Shown: one piece after another, positions 21,325 to 30,860 of the stretch
How the letters are laid out: each line of letters begins with the position of its first letter
How positions within the stretch are numbered: position 1 is the stretch's first letter
From: Desmodus rotundus
Taxonomy: Eukaryota; Chordata; Mammalia; Chiroptera; Phyllostomidae
Length of the DNA stretch: 64,000 nt
NCBI RefSeq assembly: GCF_022682495.2
Contig: NC_071392.1
Coordinates: 108,242,896 to 108,306,895 of the forward strand
Reading direction: 5' to 3'
Notes under the pieces: generated by a model
What the model was told of the DNA's origin: nothing
The model's database searches: none
The model's input: only the letters and a program-made list of their open reading frames with translations
Program-made: the position numbers and the translations under genes

Positions 21325-21530
21325 GGGCTTCTATCAAACATTGAGTGCACATGATGTCCCGAGCACTGCAAGCATGCATCATGATAACTTATAAGGCAGG
21401 GCTTGCTGCCCCCATTACAGATGAGGAAACTGAGCTTCAACGGGAGTAAGTGCCTCGTTCAAAGTCTTAGATCCAAGCCAGTAAGCGGCTGAAGTGGGAT
21501 TGGAAACCAGCCTCTCACTGTGCTCTGGTG
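21325..21530 (-). repeat. MIR SINE, antisense
   Basis: CCCATTACAGATGAGGAAAC then TGAGCTTCAACGGGAGTAAG, with GTGGGATTGGAAACCAGCCT at the end, is reverse MIR. Confidence 0.88.
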
Positions 21531-21651
21531 GCTTTGTTTGGCCAGAAAGGTGAGTGCTCACAGGTACATGTCCTTGGGGGTCATTTCTCATGGATCACAC
21601 TCTCAGGTTTACTGGTAGAAGGGGAAGGTCAGGTAAGAGAAGTGATGGCAG

Positions 21652-21895
21652 CAAGAGCAATAGGTACTATTTCTGAGCACTTGTCTTCCAGGTATGGACT
21701 GAGCACTTTACTTTCCTGTGCTCTTAATCCCCTCAACAGCTGGTGAAACATTATCTTCATTTGCAGATGGGCATAATGAGGCTTGGAACGTGAAATGACT
21801 GTCTAACCACATAGCAAGCAAGAAGAGGCAGGGTTTAAAACTGGGCCTGTCTGATTCCAAAACCTACCCATAAGCACTTTTAACCTGAGGGCACA
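21652..21895 (-). repeat. MIR SINE, antisense
   Basis: GACTGAGCACTTTACTTTCC, CATTTGCAGATGGGCATAAT, GAGGCTTGGAACGTGAAATG and CTGGGCCTGTCTGATTCCAA follow the reverse MIR. Two MIRs sit in tandem, same orientation, with the copy at 21325. Confidence 0.82.
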
Positions 21896-21899
21896 CATT

Positions 21900-22160
21900 C
21901 TCTGTGAGCCCCAGCTCTCAGCCCTCCTTCCACTCTGCAACCTGACTCTCATCCACGAGGCAAGTTCTCGTTCATGCTTCAATAACCCATGGGGTGTCAC
22001 CTCCTCCAGGAAGCCTTCCTTAGCTCTACAGCCAGGGGTTATGACTATGCCCCCATTGCTCCCTAATCACAAGTGCTTTTGCTGACACATGCCGCCTGGC
22101 TCTGTGACACTTTTTATTTGTCTTTTCAGGGGACTGTGTGGTCTTTTAGGATAGAGATAA
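21900..22160 (+). repeat. L2 LINE 3' region, cut by an LTR
   Basis: GTCACCTCCTCCAGGAAGCC then TTCCTTAGCTCTACAGCCAG is the characteristic L2 block 'gtcacctcctcagggaggccttccctgacc'. It stops at the MLT2 LTR. Confidence 0.85.
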
Positions 22161-22661
22161 TGTTTAAGGGTTAATTTTATGTGTCAACTTGACTGGGCTT
22201 AGAAGGGTCTGCCAGGGAGCTGGTACAACACTATTTCTGGGTGTGTCTGAGGGTGTCTCTGGAAGAGATTAGCATTTGAATCAGTAGACTGAATTAAGAA
22301 GTTCACCTTCACCAATATGGGTGGGCATCATGCAGCCTGCGGAGGGCCTGGATACAACCAAAAGGGGGTGCAAGGGTGAACTTGCTCTCTTCACTTGAGC
22401 TGGGACACCCATCTTCCCTGCCCTCAGACCTCGGAGCTTCCAGTTCTTGGGCTTTCCAACTCAGACTGGGACTTCTCAGGTCTTTGGACTCAGACTGAAC
22501 CCCACCAGCAGCTTTTCTGGTTCTCCAGCTTGCAGATGGCCGATCGTGGGCTTCCTGGCCTCCATAATCATGTGAACCAATTCCTATAACAAATCTCTTA
22601 TGTATATATATCTCTATACATCCCTTTGGTTCTGTTTCTCTTGAGACTCTTGGCTAATACA
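22161..22661 (+). mobile_element. MLT2-type ERVL LTR, sense, nearly complete
   Basis: Starts TGTTTAAGGGTTAATTTTAT and ends in CTTGGCTAATACA, i.e. TG...CA ends. Internal landmarks are TTTCTGGGTGTGTCTGAGGG, AGATTAGCATTTGAATCAGT, TCCATAATCATGTGAACCAA and TTCCTATAACAAATCTCTTA. No internal provirus follows, so it is a solo LTR inserted in or beside an L2. Flanking 5-mers (GATAA and GATGG) may be a decayed target duplication. Confidence 0.9.
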
Positions 22662-22721
22662 GATGGTATGAAGTCCATCAATTATTTTTAAAGATCCTTT
22701 TGATCATGTTTTTCATCCATA

Positions 22722-22945
22722 GGCTAGTGCAATGGTTATATCATAGGCTTTACTGACCCATAGATCTGAGTTCGAATCCTGACTGGTCTGGTTGGTATTG
22801 GGTCAATCACTTGACTTCTCTCAGTTTCATCTGTAGAAGGAGATTCTAAGGTCTTCTTTTGGTATTGTTGTAAGGATTAAGTGAAATAGGTATGGGAAAT
22901 GCTGAGCACAGTGCCAGGGGCACAGAGCACCTTAATATCATTAAC
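22722..22945 (+). repeat. MIR SINE, near full length
   Basis: Head GATCTGAGTTCGAATCCTGA keeps a tRNA B-box-like GAGTTCGAATCC. Then TCAATCACTTGACTTCTCTC, TGTTGTAAGGATTAAGTGAA and GCTGAGCACAGTGCCAGGGG follow in MIR order. Confidence 0.9.
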
Positions 22946-23149
22946 CTCCAGTCTGGCCCAGTCTATGTCTGGCTGGGGAAAGCGTGGCTGTCCCTATGCC
23001 ATTGGGAGGACCTGGCTCCAAGTTTGAGTCCTGCCCATGACCTATAACTCCTTCCCCTGAGTGTATCACTCCTCATTCTTCAGAGGTGGTGATTTACACC
23101 CAAATTGACACATGCAGAAAAGGGTTGGGTAGATGAGCTGAACAAATCT

Positions 23150-23610
23150 ATATGCCAAAATTCACATATAAAGTAATGTAATTGGTGAACAAGCATCTTG
23201 AGAAATGGTTAAACTTAATTCTGTCCAAGGGAATGAAAATGTTACACCAACCACCTAAGGAAAAAAAAGTCTTATCAGTGCTCAGTGCTGGTGGGACCTG
23301 GTTGAAGGAATCATACACACAGAGAGAACTTGTGACCATTCAAATTACAAATTTGGGGGACAATATGACAATATATTGTTGCACCCTGATATTTATCCTG
23401 AGAAACTAATCTTGAAGACAGGAAGAGGTATAAGCAAAAATGTTTATTGCATCGGTATCTATAACAGCAAAATCCTGGGTAACCCGTGAAGGACCCATAA
23501 GGCAATGGTAAGTCAAATCATGGTCGTCCATGTAAAGTCAGCACTGCCCATGATAAAGGTCTCGTAGAAACATACAAGGTGTTTATCATACTATTATTAC
23601 CTGGAAAGCA
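23150..23610 (+). mobile_element. L1M-type LINE 3' end
   Basis: GAGAAATGGTTAAACTTAAT, TCAGTGCTGGTGGGACCTGG, CAAATTTGGGGGACAATATG and TCTATAACAGCAAAATCCTG follow the sense order of L1M ORF2 end and 3' region. No usable frame remains. Confidence 0.7.
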
Positions 23611-24532
23611 GCATGTGAACCTGAATTTGCTCTATGCAACAGCTATGTTACATTTGTGTAAGTGTGGGTGAGGACAGAAAGGTCAACAGCAGAGAGTTGT
23701 GGTGGTGGGGAGCTGTGGATTGCCTCTGATGCTCTTGTTGGACCCAGTCACTCTTCCTGAGTCACCCTATAGGTGACCTGGAGAAGTCCCCTGACTTTGG
23801 GATTTCATGCCCAGAGTCCTTCCCCCTAGGCTGCCCAGTCCCTGTGTCTCCTGCAGCCAGGTTAGCCCAGTGATTCCCCAAGGACAACTTCCATGCCAGC
23901 CTCAAGATACAAATACACATAATGATCTCTTATCTGGCTCCAGGAAGCTGACTGGCCTTCACCAGGGACTTCCGGAAGGCCAGAACGCTCCGATCTGGAC
24001 TGGGACTTTCCCCCGAGTGCTGTTCAGCATCAGCAGAGGTTGGTCTTGATCAATGGCTCCGGAGAGCACTTACCGTAGCAGCAAAGAGCCCTGCATGTGA
24101 GGGAGGCTGCCTTAGTCCTTATGGTACTGATGGGAACCTTAACAAGTTAGGAACTTTGCCTGAGAAGTGTGCGCTCTTCATATGCTTTTTCCCATAGGAC
24201 AATTAGACCAAGCCAAGTCCTGGATGGAACCATTTCTGTCTGGAAGGAACTCCAGAGGGGCCCATAAAGCAGCATGGAAAATACTCAGATTCCCAGCCAC
24301 CCTCTCCCTTGGATCCTCTTGGGTCTGGCTGACGTCCTGTTGGCATCAGAGGCAGGATCCGCACTCCACTCCCACTCCAGTCTCTATCACAGATGGACTC
24401 TGACTTTGCCCAGCTGTTTAGAAGTCATGTGTTCTCATTCAACACCCAACCCTACCACAAAATCATGCTCTTACCACCTGAGTAACTTGAGTAGCTAGAG
24501 TGGACTTCCTGGGAATGATTTCACCTTTACTG
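23611..24532. other. Non-coding stretch, no gene seen
   Basis: Short plus frames without recognisable domains; a possible scrap of MIR near 24450-24490. Confidence 0.4.
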
Positions 24533-24800
24533 TCATTCATTTGTTCATCCATCCATCCATCCATCCATCCATTTCTTCCTCAATTATTAATCACTCTATG
24601 CCAGGCACTGTTCTAGTCACTGGGGATATGTCAGGGCAATGGTGACCCTGGAAATGGATAATAAGTGAATAAAGAAAAGATAAAAAGTTCTATAAAGGAA
24701 ATCAACTGGGGGTGCTTTTGTGGTGGAGAACAATGGGTAGGAGCCAAGCAAGAAGTGGGCAAAGAGCCTCCCAGGCAGAAGAAATAGCTGAGCAAAGGGC
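24533..24800 (-). repeat. L2 LINE 3' region, antisense, with CATC microsatellite
   Basis: TCATTCATTTGTTCATCCAT tail, CATC run at 24546-24572, then TATGCCAGGCACTGTTCTAG and TCACTGGGGATATGTCAGGG, the reverse L2 end. Confidence 0.88.
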
Positions 24801-24808
24801 TGAGGCAG

Positions 24809-24843
24809 GTGCTGGGTGCTGGGTGCTAAGTGCTGGGTGCTGG
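24809..24843 (+). repeat. Seven-base minisatellite, five units
   Basis: GTGCTGG repeated five times (third unit GTGCTAA), lying where the L2 'ggccctgaggcaggag' segment ends. Confidence 0.85.
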
Positions 24844-24859
24844 GTGAGCTCTAGACATC

Positions 24860-25140
24860 TCACCCTGCTCCTCTTACTCCTCCTTCTTTTCTATTTCTGT
24901 TCTCTTTCTCTCTCCATTTCACTGATCACTTGGTTTTCATCCATATTTTGGTGCTCGGCTGACTTCGTCTGAGTGTGGCCCCATTTCTCTCTGTCTCTGT
25001 TTTCTTCATCCTCCTGACTGTAAGTCTATCACTTTCTCTCAGCCTTTGCCTTTTTTTGTTCTCCCTCCTGTTTCCTTAGTTCCTTTGGCTTTCTCTCCCT
25101 CTCTCCTTTATCACTCTGTCTCTACCTGTCTTTGGCTCCA
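24860..25140 (+). repeat. Pyrimidine-rich (CT/TTCT) tract
   Basis: Irregular runs of CTCT, TTTCTC and CCTCC for about 280 bases; low complexity rather than a clean microsatellite. Confidence 0.7.
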
Positions 25141-25929
25141 TGTCCCCCCGACGCCATCACCACCACCACTTTCACTCCTCGGCGGAGGTCTCTTCCGTTC
25201 CTGAGCAGAGGCCACTGGGAAGCCCCTCTGATCGATATTGCTCCTGACAGGGGAGACCTTGAAATCATTCCCACGGTACATCTCTGGGAGGTGTTAAGCT
25301 GGCAGTGTTTTGTCTGTGCCTGAGAAAGACAGGCGTTTTTAAACAAATATATACATTCTCAGCAATCCAAGTGTTTGTATTTCTTCATTGATCCATTACA
25401 ATGTTGAGTGAGTGTAAGCCTTCCCTGGGGCTTGGAGGGGAATTACAGAATGAGCCAGCTGCCCTGGGAAGGTGGTGGGGGTGGAGTGTGGGTGGTGCAG
25501 GGAGCGGAAATTCTTCCAAAGGGCAGGGCCAGACCCTGTGCTCTGAGGACCTGACAAAAGGGCCAGTTTGTAGAAGGGCAGAGATTGCTTTTGTTGGGGG
25601 AGACAGAGGAAGCTTCATGATGCCCAAGTGTCACCTCATCTGTGACCACCTTTTCCTGACCATGTCCCCCACCCCTACAGAGACGTGACAGCTCCCTGTC
25701 TTTGTCTCCACTCTACAGTGTGTGGATGGCTAGTGCAGCTCTGGAACTCTGAAGGATTCCTCTTCTCCCCTGGATGTGAATTTGGAAAAAGCCATTATGA
25801 GTTCCTCGGCTTCACACCCCCAGTGGCCATCCCTCAGCTTGTGTCCTGTCTGGCTGAGCTAGTTTCTAATTAAATGCTCACTGGGCAGGGATGGGGGTAG
25901 GCCTACGCAAGTAACACGTGGTAGATGGC
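25141..25929. other. Non-coding stretch; weak L2 scrap inside
   Basis: At about 25620-25715, GTGTCACCTCATCTGTGACC and CTTTTCCTGACCATG resemble the sense L2 'gtcacctcctcaggga...ccctgacc' block. A G-rich run lies at about 25470-25503. No gene seen. Confidence 0.4.
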
Positions 25930-26050
25930 ACTTAGGAAGCTGGGAAAGTGCCTTAGTTTCCTCTGAAATAAGGGTGTCAGGGAAACAGTGCAGGTGAAGT
26001 GCTTGAAACATTGAGTAAATGCTCGGTGATGTGAGCTCATCATTCTTGTC
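25930..26050 (+). repeat. MIR fragment
   Basis: GTGCCTTAGTTTCCTCTGAA, then AGTGCTTGAAACATTGAGTA and AATGCTCGGTGATGTGAG match MIR core and end. Confidence 0.65.
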
Positions 26051-26299
26051 ACCAGGGCCTTGCCAGCATCAACAATGTCACCAAACTCTTCAGGCTTGGG
26101 CAGCTTACAGTGAACTGGCCATAGAATACTTGCTCTCTTTATTATGATGGATAGGAGACAATGACTTTTTGGTGCAAACAGCTAGTTTTGATCTGTGTGA
26201 ATTCTTTTATTCTCCCAAACATGTTCTCTCACACCCTGGGTGTCTGTCCAGAGATCATTGAAGAACTCAGGGACCTACTTGGGCACAAAGGAGTGTGAA

Positions 26300-26515
26300 T
26301 CTTTCTTTCCACTTGTCTTCTTTGTCTGGAAAGACCTTTCTGCTGTGTGGTTCCTTCCCTACTCCCAGGCTGGCCCAGCGCCCGGTTCCCACTCCTCACT
26401 GGCCAGAGCAGACCTAGACAGCCGTCTCTCTGTTTGAGCATTTCACACAGTGTTTTGGAATACTCCACTGATTTGATTCTAGAACTTTCTACCACTTCTT
26501 TCTATGTCTTTGATT
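26300..26515 (+). repeat. Possible L2 LINE fragment
   Basis: CTTTGTCTGGAAAGACCTTT resembles L2 'tctgcctggaatgctcttcc'; later GAGCATTTCACACAGTGTTT resembles the following part. Weak. Confidence 0.35.
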
Positions 26516-26589
26516 CACCACGTGTAAAATGAGAGTGTCTTATGACTTAAATGTGAGGAATCAATGAAAAAATGCGAGACGCATGTACT

Positions 26590-27090
26590 GAGTTTCATGG
26601 TTGTCAACTCTACTCTTTCTTCTCCTGAGTGGGAACTTTGTTTTTAGTACCATCAGAAATTTTATTTCTCGATTCCCTTTGAAATAAGTTAAATGCTGGC
26701 ATAAATTTCTAAATTCCAGCCCATCGATAGTTTCCCTCCAGCTACTCACAATGGCAGTAGCCAAGAAAAAGAGTTTGGGTACTCATAGTTTGGGATGAAA
26801 TTTATCTATGTTGATAACCAACCATTGTCATTACAGACTCAGTTTTAATACTTGCAACCAACAGCAAGAATGATTTGTATTTTCAAACATGTTTATAAGT
26901 TGTGTCTTCTCATTGACAAAATAATATTCCTGGACACTAGTAAATTGCAAAATTAGCTTTCCTGTCTTTGCAATCCAAGACTGTGACTTTGGAAGTTACA
27001 GGTAAACAGTTTAAAGCACAGTCAAAATAAAGTCTAGCTGTGCTTCAAGCTTCTGGGAAAAGCCAACGTGCTTTGTAGTGTTCACACCCT
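26590..27090. promoter_or_regulatory. AT-rich unique block, possible conserved non-coding DNA
   Basis: About 500 bases without a recognisable repeat, without long frames, and moderately AT-rich. Flanked by repeats on both sides. Function is inferred from composition only. Confidence 0.25.
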
Positions 27091-27140
27091 ACTCTACCTG
27101 TCCTGGCTTTTTTTTTAAGCTCACTCGTGGTTGTGTGTTT

Positions 27141-27215
27141 TTCTTTCCCTTTTTTGGTTCACAGGCCAGCACTCAATCCACTGAGCCATAGCAACCAGTG
27201 TTCTTTCCCTTTTTT
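27141..27215 (-). mobile_element. 45-bp VES SINE head fragment between perfect 15-bp duplications
   Basis: The target duplication is TTCTTTCCCT plus five T at 27141-27155, repeated exactly at 27201-27215. Between them (27156-27200) lies only the tRNA-like head of VES in antisense: GGTTCACAGGCCAGC, then ACTCAATCCACTGAGCCA, then CCAGTG. The body, CATCGATGT repeats and tail are absent. This fits a 3'-truncated, tailless retrocopy, a class known for tRNA-derived RNAs in mammals. Confidence 0.8.
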
Positions 27216-27385
27216 AAAACATTTTTTATTGCCATTCTATTACAGTTGTCCCAGTTTCCCCCCGTGCCCTCCTCTGTCTAGTCCATCCCCTGCTCCCACA
27301 GTTGGTCCCCACACTGTTGCCCAGGTCCTTGGGTCATTCACACATGTTCTCTGGCCAGTCCCTTCCCCTGATTCCCACCATGAGT
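27216..27385 (-). mobile_element. Bat-type L1 3' UTR fragment, antisense
   Basis: TTTTTTATTGCCATTCTATT, ACAGTTGTCCCAGTTTCCCC and GGGTCATTCACACATGTTCT align with the piece at 11380. Shorter, stopping near CCCACCATGAG. Confidence 0.7.
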
Positions 27386-27439
27386 GGCGGCGGAGTGGGA
27401 ACTCTTCAAGGGAGAAAGCTCTCTTTGATTCGTCTGCGA

Positions 27440-27880
27440 AGACCTAGAACTGGCTGTCCCAGATGGTAGGAGCCACAGGCCACATGTGGCTGTTGAGTGC
27501 TTGAAATGTGGCTGGTCCAACTGAGCGGAACTTCATGTGTAAAATGCACACTGAATTTTAAAGATTTGGGGTGAAAAGCAGAATGCAAAATAACTGGCTA
27601 ATATTTCTATACTGGTTAATATGGAAATGATGATATTTTGGCTAGAGTGAGTTAAAGAAAACTAGTAAAAATTGTTAACTTAGTTGTATTTTATGTTAAA
27701 ATAAAGGTATTAAATATATGAAAATGCTTATACTAGGGTGTAACAAAATAATTATTAAATAATAAATTATTACTTAAGTTGATTTTATATATTTCTTTTT
27801 TGATTTTTTTAATATGGCTACCAGAAAATTTAAAATTACTTTTGTGGCTCATATTACAGTTGTATTTTACAGTGTTGCCT
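27440..27880. mobile_element. hAT-type DNA transposon relic (family not certain)
   Basis: CCACAGGCCACATGTGGCTG, TTGAGTGCTTGAAATGTGGC and a later ATATGGCTACCAGAAAATTT with TTGTGGCTCATATTACAG resemble a common mammalian non-autonomous hAT element ('agccacatgtggctattgagcacttgaaatgtggc'). The AT-rich interior fits. Ends not resolved. Confidence 0.6.
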
Positions 27881-27924
27881 GACAACATAGTAAAGAATCT
27901 GATTAGCAGAAGTAAGAAGTACAT

Positions 27925-28200
27925 GTGGATGGCATGGAGAGATGAATGGATAAATGCGGGAAAAAATAAAAATAAGTGACTGGGTAGACAAACACATAAA
28001 TTAATAAAAGGATAAGTGAACAGATGGAAATAGATACATAGGGGGATGGGTGAATAGATGAATGTAAGGAAGGATGAATAGAACTAATAGTGGAATGAAA
28101 GAATGGCCAGACATAAAAAAATGATAAATTGGTGGGTGGGTAAATGACTAAAAAGATTGAACTAGTAAGTCCCTATGTGCACACACACACACACATACAT
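27925..28200. repeat. Degenerate GATG/GGAT tetranucleotide region with CA run
   Basis: Many imperfect GGAT, GATG and GAATGGAT units over 240 bases, then a CA run at about 28179-28194 and a CATA run. An old, decayed microsatellite. Confidence 0.75.
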
Positions 28201-28289
28201 ACATACAAACGGAAAGAGTAGATGCCTTGGGAGACCAGGACTTGACTTTGACAAGAAGGCCTATTCTTCTTCCTGGGCTCGTGGAGTGT

Positions 28290-28575
28290 AAGCCTTTGAC
28301 CAAGAAGAAGGGTTTACCCTTGCTCTTGGGGAATTTATTATTTTAATTGTTAGCCTTCATCAGAGGTTATTGGAATTTTTCCCCCTTAGACAGTTAATAT
28401 CACTTGTAAATTATTTGTCACATCGTTGTAATTCTATCCAGATCCTTAACTTTCTAATCATGCATCTTTTATGGGGTCTCCTTTAAAGAAGCACTATAAT
28501 TACATGCCAAGGGTCCCAGTAAATTTTATCAGGCCATAAAATATTATACTTTAATTATTTGGAAGGGGAAGAAAG
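28290..28575. promoter_or_regulatory. AT-rich unique block, possible conserved non-coding DNA
   Basis: Contains several homeodomain-type motifs (TTTTAATTG near 28341, CTTTAATTATT near 28550) and no recognised repeat. Inferred only. Confidence 0.3.
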
Positions 28576-28854
28576 GCAAATGTTCCCTCTGCAAGACTGG
28601 GGATCAATACCGCGGGGCTCAGGGCGGCACAGGCAGCTGCCGACGCCCTCCTCTTCCTGGGGTCTCTCCCAGAGCTTGTCCTTCCAGCCCCAGTGCAGTT
28701 TGGACAGGGCAGTGGGGCCCAGCAGGCAGAGCGATGCCTCTTCCTGGATTCTCTGGTGGACGCTGGGCCATAATACATTCCACAGCATATAACCTTGAAG
28801 TGGCCTCATGATGCACAGAAAGTCCAAGACATGGTTGGAGAGGATGCTGTTATT
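28576..28854. other. GC-richer stretch with a minus frame, not called as a gene
   Basis: A 103-codon minus frame (28555-28866) has no recognisable domain; base composition jumps relative to the left neighbour. Confidence 0.35.
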
Positions 28855-28940
28855 CCACACTTTCACAGGTGAGAAACCTTAGACCCAAAGGGCAGTTAGA
28901 GATGGGGCTCTGACTTCGCCCTCCTGACTCTGTGGTAAAG
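28855..28940 (-). repeat. MIR fragment, antisense
   Basis: TTTCACAGGTGAGAAACCTT then AGACCCAAAGGGCAGTTAGA resembles reverse MIR. Confidence 0.5.
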
Positions 28941-29069
28941 TTTTCCTTCACGCTGCTACACCTGCTACTATGAACTCAAACCGAAGAACAGGTATGGGCT
29001 CAGTGGGGTTTCAGAGTCTCAGGAGTTTGAAAGCAGAGATGCTATGGCACTAGGGCGTTGCATCCAACA

Positions 29070-29570
29070 TTGTATTCCTTGAAATACATATGCTAGCTAG
29101 GTTTCCACTGTGTGCCAGTTCCTGGGGCTGGACTGGAACAATAAACAACATGGATGAGACGATGGGGCTTGTTCACTTAGATTGTGGAAACTGTACCTGT
29201 GATAAGTGCTAAGGAGAGGGACTTTGAAAGCTTAAAAGCAGTGGCTCTTAATGAGTTGGGGAGGTCAGAGAAGGTCTTCCTGAGGAAATGAGTTATTTGC
29301 TCCCTGAAGGCTAGATAGGAGTTAACTAGGTAAACAGAGGAGGGAGAAGTGTTTTAGGTGGAGGGAATAGCGTAGGCCAAGGGCCTGTGGTAGGAAGGCC
29401 TGGAAAATAATCCAGGGTGGCCAGAGCAGAGTTACTGGTGGGAGAGTGAAGCAAGGCTTGGTGTAGCGTCAGGGGCCACATCACACAAGGCCTAGTGAGC
29501 TTCTGGTTTTTATTTTAAGAGCATTGACGCTTCAGGCAAAGGTTTAAGTGAGGAAAAAGAAAAGTGTCAA
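29070..29570 (-). repeat. L2 LINE, antisense, about 500 bp
   Basis: GTGTGCCAGTTCCTGGGGCT, CAGAGAAGGTCTTCCTGAGG, GGAGGGAATAGCGTAGGCCA and CACATCACACAAGGCCTAGT match successive antisense L2 blocks. One of the longest L2 pieces here. Confidence 0.85.
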
Positions 29571-29687
29571 AAAGCAGTGCAGGCAAGGGAAGATTTGGTT
29601 CAGATGGTAGGAGGAGAGCTCTAAGCACAGGGGTAAATTCAAGAACAGAAGGAAGGCAGGGAATGGTGAGTAATCCCCACTCATTTC

Positions 29688-29985
29688 TCTGGGTCTTGAC
29701 TTAGATGTCATTTCCTTGGGGAGACCTCCTGTGACCCCAACTGGGCTAGGTCCCCAACCCCCAAAGAGTGGTCCCCACCCGTCACTTCCCCTTTCATAAT
29801 GCACGACACTGTTTCTGCCATGTCTTACTTAATGGTCTCTTCCCCTCACTGGATGTGGGCCCCATCCATGAGGGCCGGGATTAGGGGCGTCTAGTTCACT
29901 GCTAGCTACCCTGCCCCCAGCCCAGGACCTGGCCCAGAACCGGCAGGCAACAGGCAGAACTGAACGAGCATATCATTGAATGGGG
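29688..29985 (+). repeat. L2 LINE 3' region, sense
   Basis: GATGTCATTTCCTTGGGGAG, CACTGGATGTGGGCCCCATC and GAGGGCCGGGATTAGGGGCG follow the sense L2 end. It faces the antisense L2 at 29070, forming an imperfect inverted pair. Confidence 0.82.
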
Positions 29986-30204
29986 CACCCAGGAGAGGGG
30001 AAATTTATCAGGGGCATGTTTCCCAGCTGTTGACCCCCTGCCCCGTCCCTCCCTCTCTTCCTCCCTTATCCACTTCCTTTTTTTGCCCTAAGGCTGAACT
30101 CCTCCAAGTCCCTGCTGAGGGGCTGTCATCTGAAAGAAACGACAAACACAGGAGAACGTTTCTTAGCTCTGATCTGAAATATCGATTTTTCCAGAAGGGT
30201 TGCC

Positions 30205-30300
30205 ATGCACACATTCATTATACAGATGAACTACCTTGTTTCAAGAGGTAAGATGACTTGGTCAAGGCTGATCAGAAGGGAGATGACAGAGCATTTATGA
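30205..30300 (-). repeat. MIR fragment, antisense
   Basis: CATTATACAGATGAACTACC then GGTAAGATGACTTGGTCAAG resembles reverse MIR. Confidence 0.5.
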
Positions 30301-30449
30301 AACTCCTCCATGTCACCCCCTTAGAGTGACTCACCCTGCTACTGCTAATTATCTCAGGGTGAACTCTTTTTGGTGAACCCTGTGGTTCCAGGCTGGTGAA
30401 ATCCCTGGCAAACTTTTCTGCCTAAAGACAGTTGTATTTAATATTATCA

Positions 30450-30860
30450 ACAGCAATAATAATATGCTGATGGTAGCTAGTATTTATGCCAGGAACATCC
30501 CCAGTCTTTTATGGCAGGGGTCTGCCGGCCAAATCCTATTTTTGTAAAGGAGGTTTTATTGGAACACAGCCAATGCCAGCTCATTTATAGGTGGGTTTGT
30601 GCTTGCTTTCCTGATGCAATGGCAGAACTGAGTAGTTGTGACAGAAACTGTGTGGCCCTCGAAACCTCAGATATTCACTCTCTGGCCCTTACCAATAAGG
30701 CTTGCCAATCCCAACCCCTGCTTTATCTTCATCATTGCAGCGTGGTGACCTAGGTCTTACCATGTCCATTTTACAGAGAAGAAAACTGAGGCTCAGACAG
30801 GACAAGTAAGTTTCTTGAGGTTTCATAGAGACCGAAACCCAGAGATTCTGTCTTGGAAAC
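30450..30860 (-). repeat. MIR SINE, antisense, split by a DNA transposon
   Basis: Left part 30450-30514 (AGCAATAATAATATGCTGAT, TAGCTAGTATTTATGCCAGG). Right part 30721-30860 (CCATTTTACAGAGAAGAAAA, CTGAGGCTCAGACAGGACAA). The hAT-type element at 30515-30720 sits between them. Confidence 0.85.
30515..30720. mobile_element. Non-autonomous hAT-type DNA transposon (206 bp)
   Basis: Begins CAGGGGTCTGCCGGCCAAAT and ends CTTGCCAATCCCAACCCCTG, i.e. CAGGGGT...ACCCCTG terminal inverted repeats as in hAT elements. The interior GGTTTTATTGGAACACAGCC and TGGCAGAACTGAGTAGTTGT is a familiar mammalian MER-type sequence. The two flanking 8-mers share TTTAT, a decayed target duplication. Confidence 0.85.

Noticed and set aside
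22740..22800. tRNA-like B box (GAGTTCGAATCC)
   Set aside because: It belongs to the MIR SINE head. The VES heads likewise are SINE parts, not tRNA genes.
24546..24572. Regular short repeats considered as a CRISPR-like array
   Set aside because: Pure CATC microsatellite without spacers, in a mammalian genome.
28555..28866. 103-codon minus frame in a GC-richer patch
   Set aside because: Considered as a retrocopy because of its even look, but I recognise no parent gene.
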